Shown: in pieces, positions 8,613 through 16,709 of the stretch
Layout of the letters: the number at the start of each line of letters is the position of its first letter
How positions within the stretch are numbered: position 1 is the first letter of the stretch
NCBI GenBank assembly: GCA_900539155.1
Contig: UQBE01000027.1
Location: forward strand, 1-28,466
Direction of reading: 5' to 3'
Length of the DNA stretch: 28,466 nt
Source: an uncultured Porphyromonas sp.
GTDB lineage: Bacteria; Bacteroidota; Bacteroidia; Bacteroidales; Porphyromonadaceae
Notes under the pieces: model-generated
The model's input: only the letters and a program-made list of their open reading frames with translations
Databases searched by the model: none
Told to the model about the DNA's origin: nothing
Made by a program: the position numbers and the translations under genes

Positions 8613-11600
8613 TTAGTGGTGGTTTTTGAGACTTTTCTTGCGCCGACGCCTTATCTGACGACGAGAGACTAGCGCATAGATACAGGGTATCAAGAGGAGC
8701 GTGACCAGGGTCGATATGGTCAGACCGAAGGCTACCGTGACACCCATCGGTTGCCACATCTCGCTACCCTCACCGATGCCGATAGCCATCGGAATCATAC
8801 CGAAGACGGTCGTGAGGGTCGTCATCAGCACAGGGCGCAGACGCGACGCTCCCGCATGGAGTAGTGCTGTGCGTACGGACATGCCACGCTCACGATTGAG
8901 TATGGTGTAGTCGATTAATACGATACCATTCTTCACCACGATACCGACGAGCATAATCGCTCCGATGAAGGCAATGATACTCAGGGGGACTCCCGTCACA
9001 AGCAAGCCGATGATAACGCCCGTAAAGGCAAAGGGCACGGAAAACATAATGACAAACGGGGAGGCCAAGCTCTCAAACTCCGCAGCCATCACGATGAAGA
9101 CTAGGAAGACAATGAGCAGCAGGAGCGTCCCTAAGTCTGCAAAAGCCTCTTGCTGCTGCTCGAAAGCTCCTGTGATCTCGTAGCTCACACCCTCGGGCAT
9201 ATCCATCCCGTCGAGCGTCTTCTGAGCAGTGCGGACAAGGTCTGAGAGGGCAGCCTTGGGTGCTGGCGTAAGCGCAATGGTGACGACACGTGAGCGGTCT
9301 TTCTGGTAAATAGCGGGAGGCGCAAAGTGCTCCACAACCTTGCCCAGTTCGCCTAGTCGTACACTCGTTCCCTGTGGGGTGCGTACCAGTGTCTGAGCGA
9401 TGTCGTCGAGAGAGCGCCTGAACTCCGGAGCTAGTCGCACTCTAATCTCATACTCCTGCCCATCCTCACGATAGAAGGAGGCGGTGGCTCCGTAAATGCT
9501 GTTGCGCAGATAGCTCGCTACCATACTATTGGTCAAGCCATGCTCAGCGAGACGCTGCTGATCGAAGATGACCTGGTACTCAGGCATAAACTCGTCCCGA
9601 TTGCTCAGTGCCTGAGCACAAGCTGGCGACTTCCTAATCTCTGCCATAAACGCTTTGGAGATCTGATCGGTGACGGCAAAGTCGTGTCCGTAGATATCGA
9701 CATTGACAGTGCTTTGCTGTCCGCCGCCACCTGTCTGAATGGAGACGTTGTACTGCTTGATACCAGGCGTGGCACTCAGATCACGACGCATCTCGGCAGC
9801 AACCTCCTTAGAGGAACGCTTTCGCTCAGAGGCATCGACCAGCTTGATATTGAAGGAGAGAAGATTATCCGCATTGTCCTGAGCTAGCGTCGAGGCTCCA
9901 GACTGAAAAGCGTCAGCTTGGCCCGTGGAGAACTGCAGCATCTCTATCTCGGGGTACTTCTTGTGCCACTCCTCGGTGAGGCGATGCCCCTCAGCGAGCG
10001 GGCGATCTATGGTAGTGCCTACGGGGTAGTACGCCTTGACAAATATATAGCCACCGTCTCCCTGCGGCATGAACTCCGTCTTAACCATCGAGCCGAGCGT
10101 GAGCGATAGTACGAAGATGCCTAAGGACAAGCCTACCGTGAGCCACTTGTGTCGTAGCACCCAGGCGAGCGTGCGCTGGTAGAGCACCGTCAGTCGCTGG
10201 ATGAAGTCGTTGAAGGGGCGTAGAATCTTTTGGGATACCTTTCCCTCCTGGCGCTGACGATTAGCTCGGAGCATGTGGGCGCAGAGCGTAGGTGTCAGGG
10301 CAAGCGCACAGATGGTCGAGACGATCATCACGATACTGACGATCCAGCCGAGCTGACGGAAGAGTAGTCCCGCCATGCCCTGCATCATCACCATCGGGAG
10401 GAAGACGGCCAGCATCGTCAGCGTAGAGGCGATGACTGAGAGTGCCACCTCGTTGGTCGCATGGACGGCAGCTTGCTTCGGATAGCTTCCCCGCTCGATG
10501 TGGTTGGTGATATTCTCAAGCACCACAATCGCGTCGTCCACCACCATACCGATGGCTATGGAGAGCGAACTGAGCGAGATGATGTTGAGCGAATTGCCCG
10601 TCAGCAATAGGTATATGAAGGCCGAGAGTAGCGATATCGGGATCGTCAGAACGATGATAAAGGTGGCGCGCCATCGGCCTAAGAAGAGCAGCACGATGAG
10701 CATCACGACGCAGAAGGTGATGCCGATCGTCGAGCTCAGACTATTGATCGAGCGCACGATGAAGTCGCTCTGATCCATAATCACCTCTATCTTGATGTCC
10801 GTGGGAAGGTTCTTCACGATCTGCGGGAGTGCCTTGAGGACACGCTTATTCACCTGTACTGTGTTGGCACCCGACTGCTTCATCAACATAAGCATGGCAC
10901 CCCTCTGGTTGTCCACGTAGGCAAGCGTTTGCTGCTCAGGGTCGCCATCTACGATGCTCGCCACGTCTCGCAGATAGATGGTCCGGCCAGCGAAGCTCGT
11001 TATGGGGAGCTCCTCTAACTGCTTCGGATCAATGATCTCACCGATAGCTCGGAGGGAGATTTTACTCGTTTCTAGGTTCATCGACCCAGCCGAGATGTTG
11101 CGGTTTGCGACCGCAATGAGGTTGCTCACATCACTGACCGTGATGCCGTAGCTCTCGAGCTTGTGCGGGTCGCAGTAGACGTTGATCTGTCGTTGTCTAG
11201 CACCTAGTAGGTTGACGCCCCCCACCCCGTCAATGCGTCCTAGAGGGGTTATCAACTGATCATTTAGGATTTTGTAGAGCGACTTGGAGCTAGCGTCCGA
11301 CTTGATCGAGAGCATGAGGATAGGTATATCATCCATACCAAACTTGATAATGTTTGGCGTGCCCGCTCCGTCGGGGAGTGCCTCCGTGATAGCACTGATC
11401 TTGTCGCGGGTATCGTTGATCGCATTCTCTATGTCCAGTCCCTCTCGGAGCTCTAGCGTGACGACAGAGACATTCTCCTTACTTTGCGAGGTAATGTGCT
11501 TGACCCCGTTGATACCGTTGAGAACGTTTTGAATGGGCTTGGTAATGTTGTTCTCCACTTCTTCAGGAGCGGCTCCCGAGTAAGAAGTGACGACCATGAC

Positions 11601-11732
11601 CCGATTGATCTGCATATCGGGCAGGAGATCTATCGGCAGGCGTGTCAAGGCAAAAAGACCCAAGACGACCACCCCGACGAAGATCATGATCGTGGTGACA
11701 GGACGACGTACGGCTGATTGATAAAGACTCAT
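8613..11732 (-). CDS. RND efflux transporter permease (AcrB-like, HAE1 type)
   Basis: This 1039-aa inner-membrane proton/drug antiporter is full length for the AcrB/MexB family. The first membrane helix (about 12-30) is followed by the porter motif LPIDLLPDMQINRVMV. TM4 holds the proton-relay pair D399/D400 in GMVVDDAIVVLENI. A second repeat begins near residue 535, and TM10 has the essential lysine K934 in GIVVKNGIVLIDYT. The C-terminus is basic (RRQIRRRRKKS). The HAE1 type rather than a metal-exporting CzcA type is suggested by the general sequence pattern; the substrate is not predictable. It sits between the adaptor gene (34-bp gap) and the PII-like gene (3-bp gap) and would form a tripartite pump with the adaptor and the outer-membrane factor. 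Confidence 0.93.
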   Translation of the reverse strand: MSLYQSAVRRPVTTIMIFVGVVVLGLFALTRLPIDLLPDMQINRVMVVTSYSGAAPEEVENNITKPIQNVLNGINGVKHITSQSKENVSVVTLELREGLDIENAINDTRDKISAITEALPDGAGTPNIIKFGMDDIPILMLSIKSDASSKSLYKILNDQLITPLGRIDGVGGVNLLGARQRQINVYCDPHKLESYGITVSDVSNLIAVANRNISAGSMNLETSKISLRAIGEIIDPKQLEELPITSFAGRTIYLRDVASIVDGDPEQQTLAYVDNQRGAMLMLMKQSGANTVQVNKRVLKALPQIVKNLPTDIKIEVIMDQSDFIVRSINSLSSTIGITFCVVMLIVLLFLGRWRATFIIVLTIPISLLSAFIYLLLTGNSLNIISLSSLSIAIGMVVDDAIVVLENITNHIERGSYPKQAAVHATNEVALSVIASTLTMLAVFLPMVMMQGMAGLLFRQLGWIVSIVMIVSTICALALTPTLCAHMLRANRQRQEGKVSQKILRPFNDFIQRLTVLYQRTLAWVLRHKWLTVGLSLGIFVLSLTLGSMVKTEFMPQGDGGYIFVKAYYPVGTTIDRPLAEGHRLTEEWHKKYPEIEMLQFSTGQADAFQSGASTLAQDNADNLLSFNIKLVDASERKRSSKEVAAEMRRDLSATPGIKQYNVSIQTGGGGQQSTVNVDIYGHDFAVTDQISKAFMAEIRKSPACAQALSNRDEFMPEYQVIFDQQRLAEHGLTNSMVASYLRNSIYGATASFYREDGQEYEIRVRLAPEFRRSLDDIAQTLVRTPQGTSVRLGELGKVVEHFAPPAIYQKDRSRVVTIALTPAPKAALSDLVRTAQKTLDGMDMPEGVSYEITGAFEQQQEAFADLGTLLLLIVFLVFIVMAAEFESLASPFVIMFSVPFAFTGVIIGLLVTGVPLSIIAFIGAIMLVGIVVKNGIVLIDYTILNRERGMSVRTALLHAGASRLRPVLMTTLTTVFGMIPMAIGIGEGSEMWQPMGVTVAFGLTISTLVTLLLIPCIYALVSRRQIRRRRKKSLKNHH

Positions 11733-11766
11733 AAGCTAAAGGCGAGGATCTGTGTGTGGGGAGAGA

Positions 11767-12819
11767 TTACTTCTGAGCCTGCGAAATCTGTACAGGCATC
11801 TGATCGGACAGGATGCTGGCTCCAGTGGTAACTACGACATCACCTGAGGAGACGCCCTCGCTGATCGCTGTATACTTACCGACGGTACGCTCTACGACGA
11901 CTACCTGCCGATGGGCGATGCCGTCTCGTACGATGTAGACGCACTGCTCAGCGCTGCCTATCTGCTTGACGATGCTCTCTGTGGGGACGACCGTGTACTC
12001 CTTGTCGCCTAGGTTGATCGAAACGCGAGCGTACTGTCCAGGCACCAGCTTGCGCTCAGGATTAGTCGCCTCAACTTCCATCGTAAAGGTGTGGGTCTGT
12101 GGATTGATCGTTGGATACTTCAGCGAAATCTTACCTGCAAAAGTCTCGTCAGGCAGGGACTCCGAAGTAATCGTCACAGGCATCCCTTTGGTCATCTGCC
12201 CGTAGTAACGCTCCGAGGGATTGACCCGTAGCACCACTGGGTTGACCTGCTCCACAACAAGCAGAGGCATCTGTGGCGACATCATATCACCCGCATCGTA
12301 GTTGCGCGCAGTGACCACCCCTGAGATAGGGCTACGGAGCTGCGTATTCTCCCTTATATTATTGTAGCTCGTCTGAGCCAGTGTGAGGGCTCGTTGCGTC
12401 GCCTCCCAGTCCGACTGCGAGATACCGCCTATCTTGTAGAGCTCATCTATACGAGCCAGTGCGCTCTTGCGCTCCTCGAGCTGCAGACGCGCCTGCTCCA
12501 GCTGGCTGTGGTCCATCTCGGCGAGGAGCTGCCCACGAGAGACCTGCTGTCCCACCTCTACATAGATGCGCTTGATGCGGGAGGCCATCTGCGGAGCTAT
12601 CTTGTTAGTCACCTTAGCCTCGACCGTGCTGGTGTACTCTTGTAGGTCTGGGAGTGTCTGCACTGAGACGGTCGCCACCTCCACATGCTTGATGTCTGTC
12701 GAGTCGATCGTGTGCGAAAAGGTCGTCTTGCCATCCTTGCTCGCAGAGCTACAACTGGTAAGAGAGACGAGTGCTAGGCTCAGTGCTATCGGAGCAAAAG
12801 TACGTATAGAGAGAAACAT
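11767..12819 (-). CDS. RND efflux periplasmic adaptor lipoprotein (membrane fusion protein)
   Basis: This 350-aa adaptor joins the inner-membrane permease to the TolC-like channel. The N-terminal signal ends in a lipobox SLTSC with C23 as the acylation site, so it should be a lipoprotein. The barrel-sandwich (lipoyl) halves are at about 65-90 (KIAPQMASRIKRIYVEVGQQ) and about 160-185 (LRSPISGVVTARNYDAGDMM). They flank an α-helical hairpin that interacts with the outer-membrane factor. The β-barrel domain follows (VNPSERYYGQMTKGMPVTI), then the membrane-proximal domain to the end. It lies 36 bp after the outer-membrane factor gene in the same operon. Confidence 0.93.
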   Translation of the reverse strand: MFLSIRTFAPIALSLALVSLTSCSSASKDGKTTFSHTIDSTDIKHVEVATVSVQTLPDLQEYTSTVEAKVTNKIAPQMASRIKRIYVEVGQQVSRGQLLAEMDHSQLEQARLQLEERKSALARIDELYKIGGISQSDWEATQRALTLAQTSYNNIRENTQLRSPISGVVTARNYDAGDMMSPQMPLLVVEQVNPVVLRVNPSERYYGQMTKGMPVTITSESLPDETFAGKISLKYPTINPQTHTFTMEVEATNPERKLVPGQYARVSINLGDKEYTVVPTESIVKQIGSAEQCVYIVRDGIAHRQVVVVERTVGKYTAISEGVSSGDVVVTTGASILSDQMPVQISQAQK

Positions 12820-12855
12820 AGGATATTGTTTTTGGCTTAATTAGGATATATGGCG

Positions 12856-14307
12856 TTAGAAGTATCGAGTCATTCGTTTGATCGAGTTGAGACGCTCCTC
12901 GTAATCATTGTTTGTGTCGGAGGAGAGCGGTGTCTCGGGGGCTATGAGCTGCTCTATCTCCACACCCGCTATGAGGTAGTCATAGAGCGCTTGTGTCTGG
13001 TTAAGACGAGCTTGCAGTAGTGCCAGCTCAGCATCGTTGACCTCTAGGAGCGTGCCCATGCCCTTGTCATACATACGCTGTGCGATGGTGTAGCCCCGCT
13101 CGGCTGTCGCTTGTATCTGTGTCGCTGTGCTGTACTGCTCCTGCGCCTTACGTGCTTTGTCTCGCTGGCTCTGCATACCGAGCGTGAGTGACCGCTCAGC
13201 ATCTTGTCGCTGGAGCTTCAGGAGCAAAGCCCGCCCCTTGGCTTGTCGCGTCGTGTAGTAGTTCTTCAGCCCTGTGAAGAGTGGAAATTGAAACTGCAGG
13301 CTCACGACTGAAAAGGGAACCCAAAGACGACTCTTAGAGAGGTCAAAGTCGTTTGACGAGAAGTTGTAATTGTAGTTTGCACCCAACGAAATCGAAGGCA
13401 CCCAGCTCAGCTTAGAGAGCTTGATACTCTCGTCCGCTATCTGCTGCTGTAGCTCTAGTGCTCGCAAGGTTGGATTGGTCGTAAGCCATAGCGAGTCGGT
13501 CGTTGGCACCTGCGCTATGAGTTGCTGGCTCTCGGCTTGGTAGTCCTCGAGGTGCCCCACCAGTCGCAGACCTGTGTGAGGGTCTAGTCCTAGGAGTACC
13601 GCCAACTGCATATAAGCTAGGTCAACGCCCTGCTCTGCCTGCAGTACTGAGGGCTTGATATTGGCGTACTGTACCTCAGCGCGCATCTTGTCGTACTCCG
13701 CCACGAGCCCCGCTTCGTAGCGCTGGGTGACCCGCTCGAGGTTCAGCTCTGCATTGTGCATGCTCTGCTGCAATGTCTCGCAAGACTCCTGAGCGAGGAG
13801 CACCGTGTAGAAAGCTTTCTTAATCTGCCCGACCAACTCCTGACGAGACTGCGAGGCCTGCTGTAGTGCCAGGTCAACCTGCGTGCGATTGATCTGCAGT
13901 GCCTTCCAGAGCGTCGCATTGACGAGTGGCATACCAGCCTGTAGACCTACCTGTATATTGTGTGTACGTCCCACCTCGATGCCATCTTCCATACCGGGCA
14001 TAGCGCCCATACCGGGCATCCCGTCGAAGTAGATTCGCTGTTTCTTCAGCGTGTAGCCGTAGTTGCCCGAGAGTGACAGCTGCGGGTAGAGAGCGCTCTG
14101 CGCCTCCCGCTCGGCATACATTTGGTTGACCAGCGCGACGTCCTTGCCCAGCACCATCGGGCTCTGCTCCAGCCCGAGAGCGATGCTCTCGTCTAGTGTC
14201 AGCACGAGCGTGTCTGGTTGCTGCGCCGAGAGTGGCAAGGCAAGTAGTGATAGGAGCGGTATCATCATATATCGCCAGTAGCGGGCGAGGGGAGTATGTG
14301 GTCTCAT
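12856..14307 (-). CDS. TolC-family outer-membrane efflux channel
   Basis: A 483-aa outer-membrane factor. The signal peptide ends near LSAQQPD (about residue 30). The body shows the duplicated TolC (OEP) pattern of long helices with β-strands: first repeat about 35-245, second about 270-465. Examples are LTLDESIALGLEQSPMVLG at the start and KGMGTLLEVNDAELALLQAR near the end, a standard OEP signature. A Met/Gly-rich insert, GMPGMGAMPGMEDG, lies near residues 95-108. It is first in the efflux operon, with a candidate promoter about 110 bp upstream. It would give the channel for the RND pump encoded directly downstream. Confidence 0.92.
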   Translation of the reverse strand: MRPHTPLARYWRYMMIPLLSLLALPLSAQQPDTLVLTLDESIALGLEQSPMVLGKDVALVNQMYAEREAQSALYPQLSLSGNYGYTLKKQRIYFDGMPGMGAMPGMEDGIEVGRTHNIQVGLQAGMPLVNATLWKALQINRTQVDLALQQASQSRQELVGQIKKAFYTVLLAQESCETLQQSMHNAELNLERVTQRYEAGLVAEYDKMRAEVQYANIKPSVLQAEQGVDLAYMQLAVLLGLDPHTGLRLVGHLEDYQAESQQLIAQVPTTDSLWLTTNPTLRALELQQQIADESIKLSKLSWVPSISLGANYNYNFSSNDFDLSKSRLWVPFSVVSLQFQFPLFTGLKNYYTTRQAKGRALLLKLQRQDAERSLTLGMQSQRDKARKAQEQYSTATQIQATAERGYTIAQRMYDKGMGTLLEVNDAELALLQARLNQTQALYDYLIAGVEIEQLIAPETPLSSDTNNDYEERLNSIKRMTRYF

Positions 14308-14415
14308 AGGCTATAAGTCGTTGCGTAGTAAGCTCCTCTAGTCGGTGAAGTAAGAAAAAAAAACAAGAGGACACCCCCTTAGAGTAGTATAGGACGTTTT
14401 CGTTTAATCACTTCA

Positions 14416-14445
14416 CACATTTATTGCGACTGTTGACTTTTGCAA
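14416..14445 (-). promoter_or_regulatory. Candidate promoter of the RND efflux operon
   Basis: On the minus strand a TTG (complement of 14443-14445) and TAAATGTG (complement of 14416-14423, one mismatch to TAnnTTTG) are 19 bp apart. The -33 element overlaps a 20-bp motif also found near 24224. Transcription would start near 14408, giving a leader of about 100 nt. Confidence 0.5.
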
Positions 14446-14452
14446 CAGTCTC
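14433..14452 (-). repeat. 20-bp motif shared with 24224-24243
   Basis: The plus strand reads TTGACTTTTGCAACAGTCTC. The copy at 24224-24243 differs at one base. Here the motif forms a small hairpin (CTGTTG/CAACAG). Both copies lie upstream of minus-strand genes, the efflux operon and the ECF sigma factor gene. It could be an operator or a short dispersed repeat. Confidence 0.6.
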
Positions 14453-14538
14453 ATGATGCATCAGCCCTGGCTGAAGAAATGCAACGCTGGTTCGCAACAA
14501 TAATTTAGACCCGACTACATATCAAAACGGCGCGATGT

Positions 14539-14715
14539 CGGGGAAAACGGATTCTCCACGTGGATATTTCGAAATATCCAGGTGGAGAATTTTTATTTTC
14601 CACGTGGGGAAGAAAAAATTCTTCGGAGGAATCAAATGAAACTTCGGAGGAAATGAATCACGCCCACGTGGAAAATAAAAAATATCCACGTAGAGATTTG
14701 AGATTCTCCACGTGG
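14539..14715. repeat. 22-bp-periodic palindromic array, copy B
   Basis: CCACGTGG-type octamers start at 14556, 14578 (CCAGGTGG), 14600, 14664, 14686 (CCACGTAG) and 14708. Between the two triplets, CTTCGGAGGAA motifs start at 14621 and 14642. Successive spacings are 22, 22, 21, 21, 22, 22 and 22 bp, so eight units are phased to about two helical turns. Positions 14551-14590 are a 40-bp near-perfect palindrome (one mismatched pair) centred on TTCGAA. The first 93 bp are the inverse of positions 1-93. No ORF of note lies inside. It occupies most of the 507-bp gap between the efflux operon and the Fur-like gene. Confidence 0.85.
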
Positions 14716-14735
14716 ATATTCGCGAAAAGAGGGTA

Positions 14736-14770
14736 ATTAGAGATTAGAAATTAGAGGTTAGAAGTTAGAG
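14736..14770 (+). repeat. Five tandem 7-bp units, RTTAGAR
   Basis: Units read ATTAGAG, ATTAGAA, ATTAGAG, GTTAGAA and GTTAGAG with no interruptions. They directly follow the 22-bp array and could change in copy number by slippage. They lie downstream of the Fur-like gene, so an effect on expression is not obvious. Confidence 0.85.
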
Positions 14771-14771
14771 G

Positions 14772-14815
14772 GCAGGGGTGACACTTTATATTATAATGAA
14801 TTCATCCCCTCCTGC
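14772..14815 (-). terminator. Possible weak terminator of the metK operon
   Basis: GCAGGGGTGA and TCATCCCCTCCTGC can pair with one bulge and one wobble just after the stop codon of the Fur-like gene. The stretch after the stem on the minus strand is not a clean T-run, so the call is tentative. Confidence 0.3.
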
Positions 14816-15273
14816 TATCTCCGCTTGCGACGGTGGCATTGAGGGCAGACGCCCCAGTAAATTAGCATCGGCGTCGTGTCGCTGTAGCGTGGTGGCGTGA
14901 CCATCTCTAGTTCGCTCATCGTGGGTCCATTGCGATAGAGCAGGGCAGCACCGCAGTGGCGACAGAGAACTAACGTCTTGCCACGGCACAGGGCGGTGCG
15001 CACGAGCGTGCCTGCCAGCCCCATCGGTAGGGGGAGCAGGATGCCCACCTTGACAAAGAGCTCGATGCCACTGTAGACGGACGAACTGCTGATTGAGACC
15101 CCGCGCTCCTTAGCGAGGGCTATCAAGTCATCGGCGGTGAATATCCCTCCCTGCTCTCCGACCAAGCTCAGTAAATCTTCGCGCACCTGGCTGCGGTTCA
15201 TCCCATGTAGCTCGAGATAGGACTGGAGCTGGAGCTGCTCCTTGGTCTGGAGCGCGTCGGAGAGTGGTGACAT
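14815..15273 (-). CDS. Fur-family-like zinc-containing transcriptional regulator
   Basis: This 152-aa protein has a winged-helix pattern like the Fur/Zur/PerR family. Helices RSQVREDLLSLVGEQGGIFTADDLIALAKERG are followed by a recognition helix region SISSSSVYSGIELFVKVGIL, which parallels the family's TVYR.L.L motif. Two CxxC pairs, C104/C107 and C143/C146, form a likely structural zinc site as in Fur. The His-rich regulatory metal sites of true Fur proteins are not evident, and the wing region is divergent, so the signal sensed is unknown. The gene starts 15 bp after metK and should be co-transcribed under the metK leader. Whether it controls SAM, methionine or metal genes cannot be told here. 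Confidence 0.7.
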   Translation of the reverse strand: MSPLSDALQTKEQLQLQSYLELHGMNRSQVREDLLSLVGEQGGIFTADDLIALAKERGVSISSSSVYSGIELFVKVGILLPLPMGLAGTLVRTALCRGKTLVLCRHCGAALLYRNGPTMSELEMVTPPRYSDTTPMLIYWGVCPQCHRRKRR

Positions 15274-15288
15274 AAAATCTGGCGGTCT

Positions 15289-16578
15289 CTAGAGATGGAA
15301 CTCCTGACGTATGCGCTCCACATAGTCCAGCTTCTCCCAGGGGAAGAGCTCGACCTCCATCTCTATGGTACCTCTGTGGAAGGTCTCGAAGCTCTTCTTG
15401 ACCCAACGCACATCACGCCCGAAGTGACCATAAGCAGCTGTCTCCTCATAGATAGGCTTGCGGAGGTCAAAGCGCTGCTCGATAGCATAGGGTCTCAGGT
15501 CAAAGATTCGCAGGATGTGCTGGGCTATCTCGCCATCGCTCATATCAATCTTCTTACCCGAAGTATGCACGTAGATGCTCACAGGCTCTGCTACTCCAAT
15601 CGCATAGGAGAGCTGTACGAGCATCTCTGAGCAAACGCCCGCAGCGACCATGTTTTTGGCTATATGACGTGCCGCGTAGGCACCTGAGCGGTCTACCTTA
15701 GAGCTGTCCTTGCCCGAGAAGGCGCCACCACCATGAGAGGCGCGACCACCGTAAGTGTCTACGATGATTTTTCGCCCTGTGAGACCCGTATCTCCGTGAG
15801 GACCACCGATGACAAACTTGCCCGTGGGGTTGACCAGTAGGCGATACTCCTGCACCGCAAAAAGATCAGCGTACTGGGGATAGTACTTCTCCACACGCGG
15901 GAGCAGGTAGCGACGTATGTCCTCTGCGATTTGCTCTTGCATCTTCAGGTCGGCAGCATGCTGCGCCTCGTAAGAGCTATCGGCAGGCTTGATGAACTCA
16001 TCGTGCTGCGTACTTAATACTATAGTGTCGATACGCACAGGATGGTTGTCCTCATCATACTCTACCGTCACCTGACTCTTAGCATCAGGTCTTAGGTAAG
16101 GCATCAGCTCCGGCTCCTTCTTGCGTATCTCAGCTAGCTCGAAGAGCAGCGCGTTAGAGAGGTCGAGAGGTAGCGGCATATAGTTGGCCGTCTCGGTCGT
16201 TGCATAGCCAAACATCATGCCCTGGTCACCTGCTCCCTGCTCCTCAGGGTTGGCACGATCCACACCACGGTTAATATCGTTACTCTGATCGTGGATAGCA
16301 CTCAGGATGCCACAACTGCGAGCGTCAAAGCCATACTCAGGCTTGTTGTACCCGATACGATCTACCACACGCCTCACGGTCGCATCTAGGTCTACATAAG
16401 CATTGCTACGCACCTCGCCAGAGACGATGACCTGCCCCGTGGTGACGAGCGTCTCACAGGCGACACGTGAGGCGGGATCACCCGCTAGTAGCTGGTCTAG
16501 GATGGCATCGGATATTTGGTCTGCCACTTTATCTGGATGTCCTTCAGACACCGACTCGGATGTAAAGAAGTAATTCAT
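15289..16578 (-). CDS. metK: S-adenosylmethionine synthetase
   Basis: MetK makes SAM from methionine and ATP in the cytoplasm. I chose the ATG at 16578, giving 429 aa, because MNYFFTSESVSEGHPDKVAD matches the family N-terminus; the frame extends 28 codons further upstream but those residues are not MetK-like and lie in the leader. Signature motifs seen: GHPDKVADQISDAILD (ATP/methionine binding), GAGDQGMMFGYA and GGGAFSGKDSSKVDRSGAYA (phosphate-binding loop). It is first in a two-gene unit with the Fur-like regulator. The upstream leader contains a SAM-II-like element, so feedback by the product SAM is likely. Confidence 0.96.
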   Translation of the reverse strand: MNYFFTSESVSEGHPDKVADQISDAILDQLLAGDPASRVACETLVTTGQVIVSGEVRSNAYVDLDATVRRVVDRIGYNKPEYGFDARSCGILSAIHDQSNDINRGVDRANPEEQGAGDQGMMFGYATTETANYMPLPLDLSNALLFELAEIRKKEPELMPYLRPDAKSQVTVEYDEDNHPVRIDTIVLSTQHDEFIKPADSSYEAQHAADLKMQEQIAEDIRRYLLPRVEKYYPQYADLFAVQEYRLLVNPTGKFVIGGPHGDTGLTGRKIIVDTYGGRASHGGGAFSGKDSSKVDRSGAYAARHIAKNMVAAGVCSEMLVQLSYAIGVAEPVSIYVHTSGKKIDMSDGEIAQHILRIFDLRPYAIEQRFDLRKPIYEETAAYGHFGRDVRWVKKSFETFHRGTIEMEVELFPWEKLDYVERIRQEFHL

Positions 16579-16655
16579 ACTACTGATATACTGATTGATG
16601 TAAATATATTGAGTCGAGGCTATTGGCCCGTGCCAAAGCCTCTGGTTACAACAAG

Positions 16656-16698
16656 AAAGCACCCCACCAGTCTGACGGATCAGCTCGTGGGGTGCTTT
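16656..16698 (-). terminator. Strong hairpin in the metK leader
   Basis: An 11-bp perfect stem, AAAGCACCCCA with TGGGGTGCTTT, encloses a 21-nt loop that holds its own CTGA/TCAG stem. On the minus strand it is followed by CTTGTTG, a poor but possible T-tract. It lies 78 nt before the metK start codon, downstream of the SAM-II-like aptamer, so it may be the expression platform (a terminator) of that leader. Confidence 0.55.
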
Positions 16699-16709
16699 GA
16701 TATCTCTAT

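Noticed and set aside
13874..14374. 166-aa minus-strand ORF overlapping the TolC-family gene start
   Set aside because: Alternative frame of the TolC-family gene with His/Arg/Thr-biased composition and no motif.
14551..14715. CRISPR-like repeat-spacer array
   Set aside because: The repeats are only 8 bp with 14-bp AT-rich spacers that resemble each other, and no cas genes are present.
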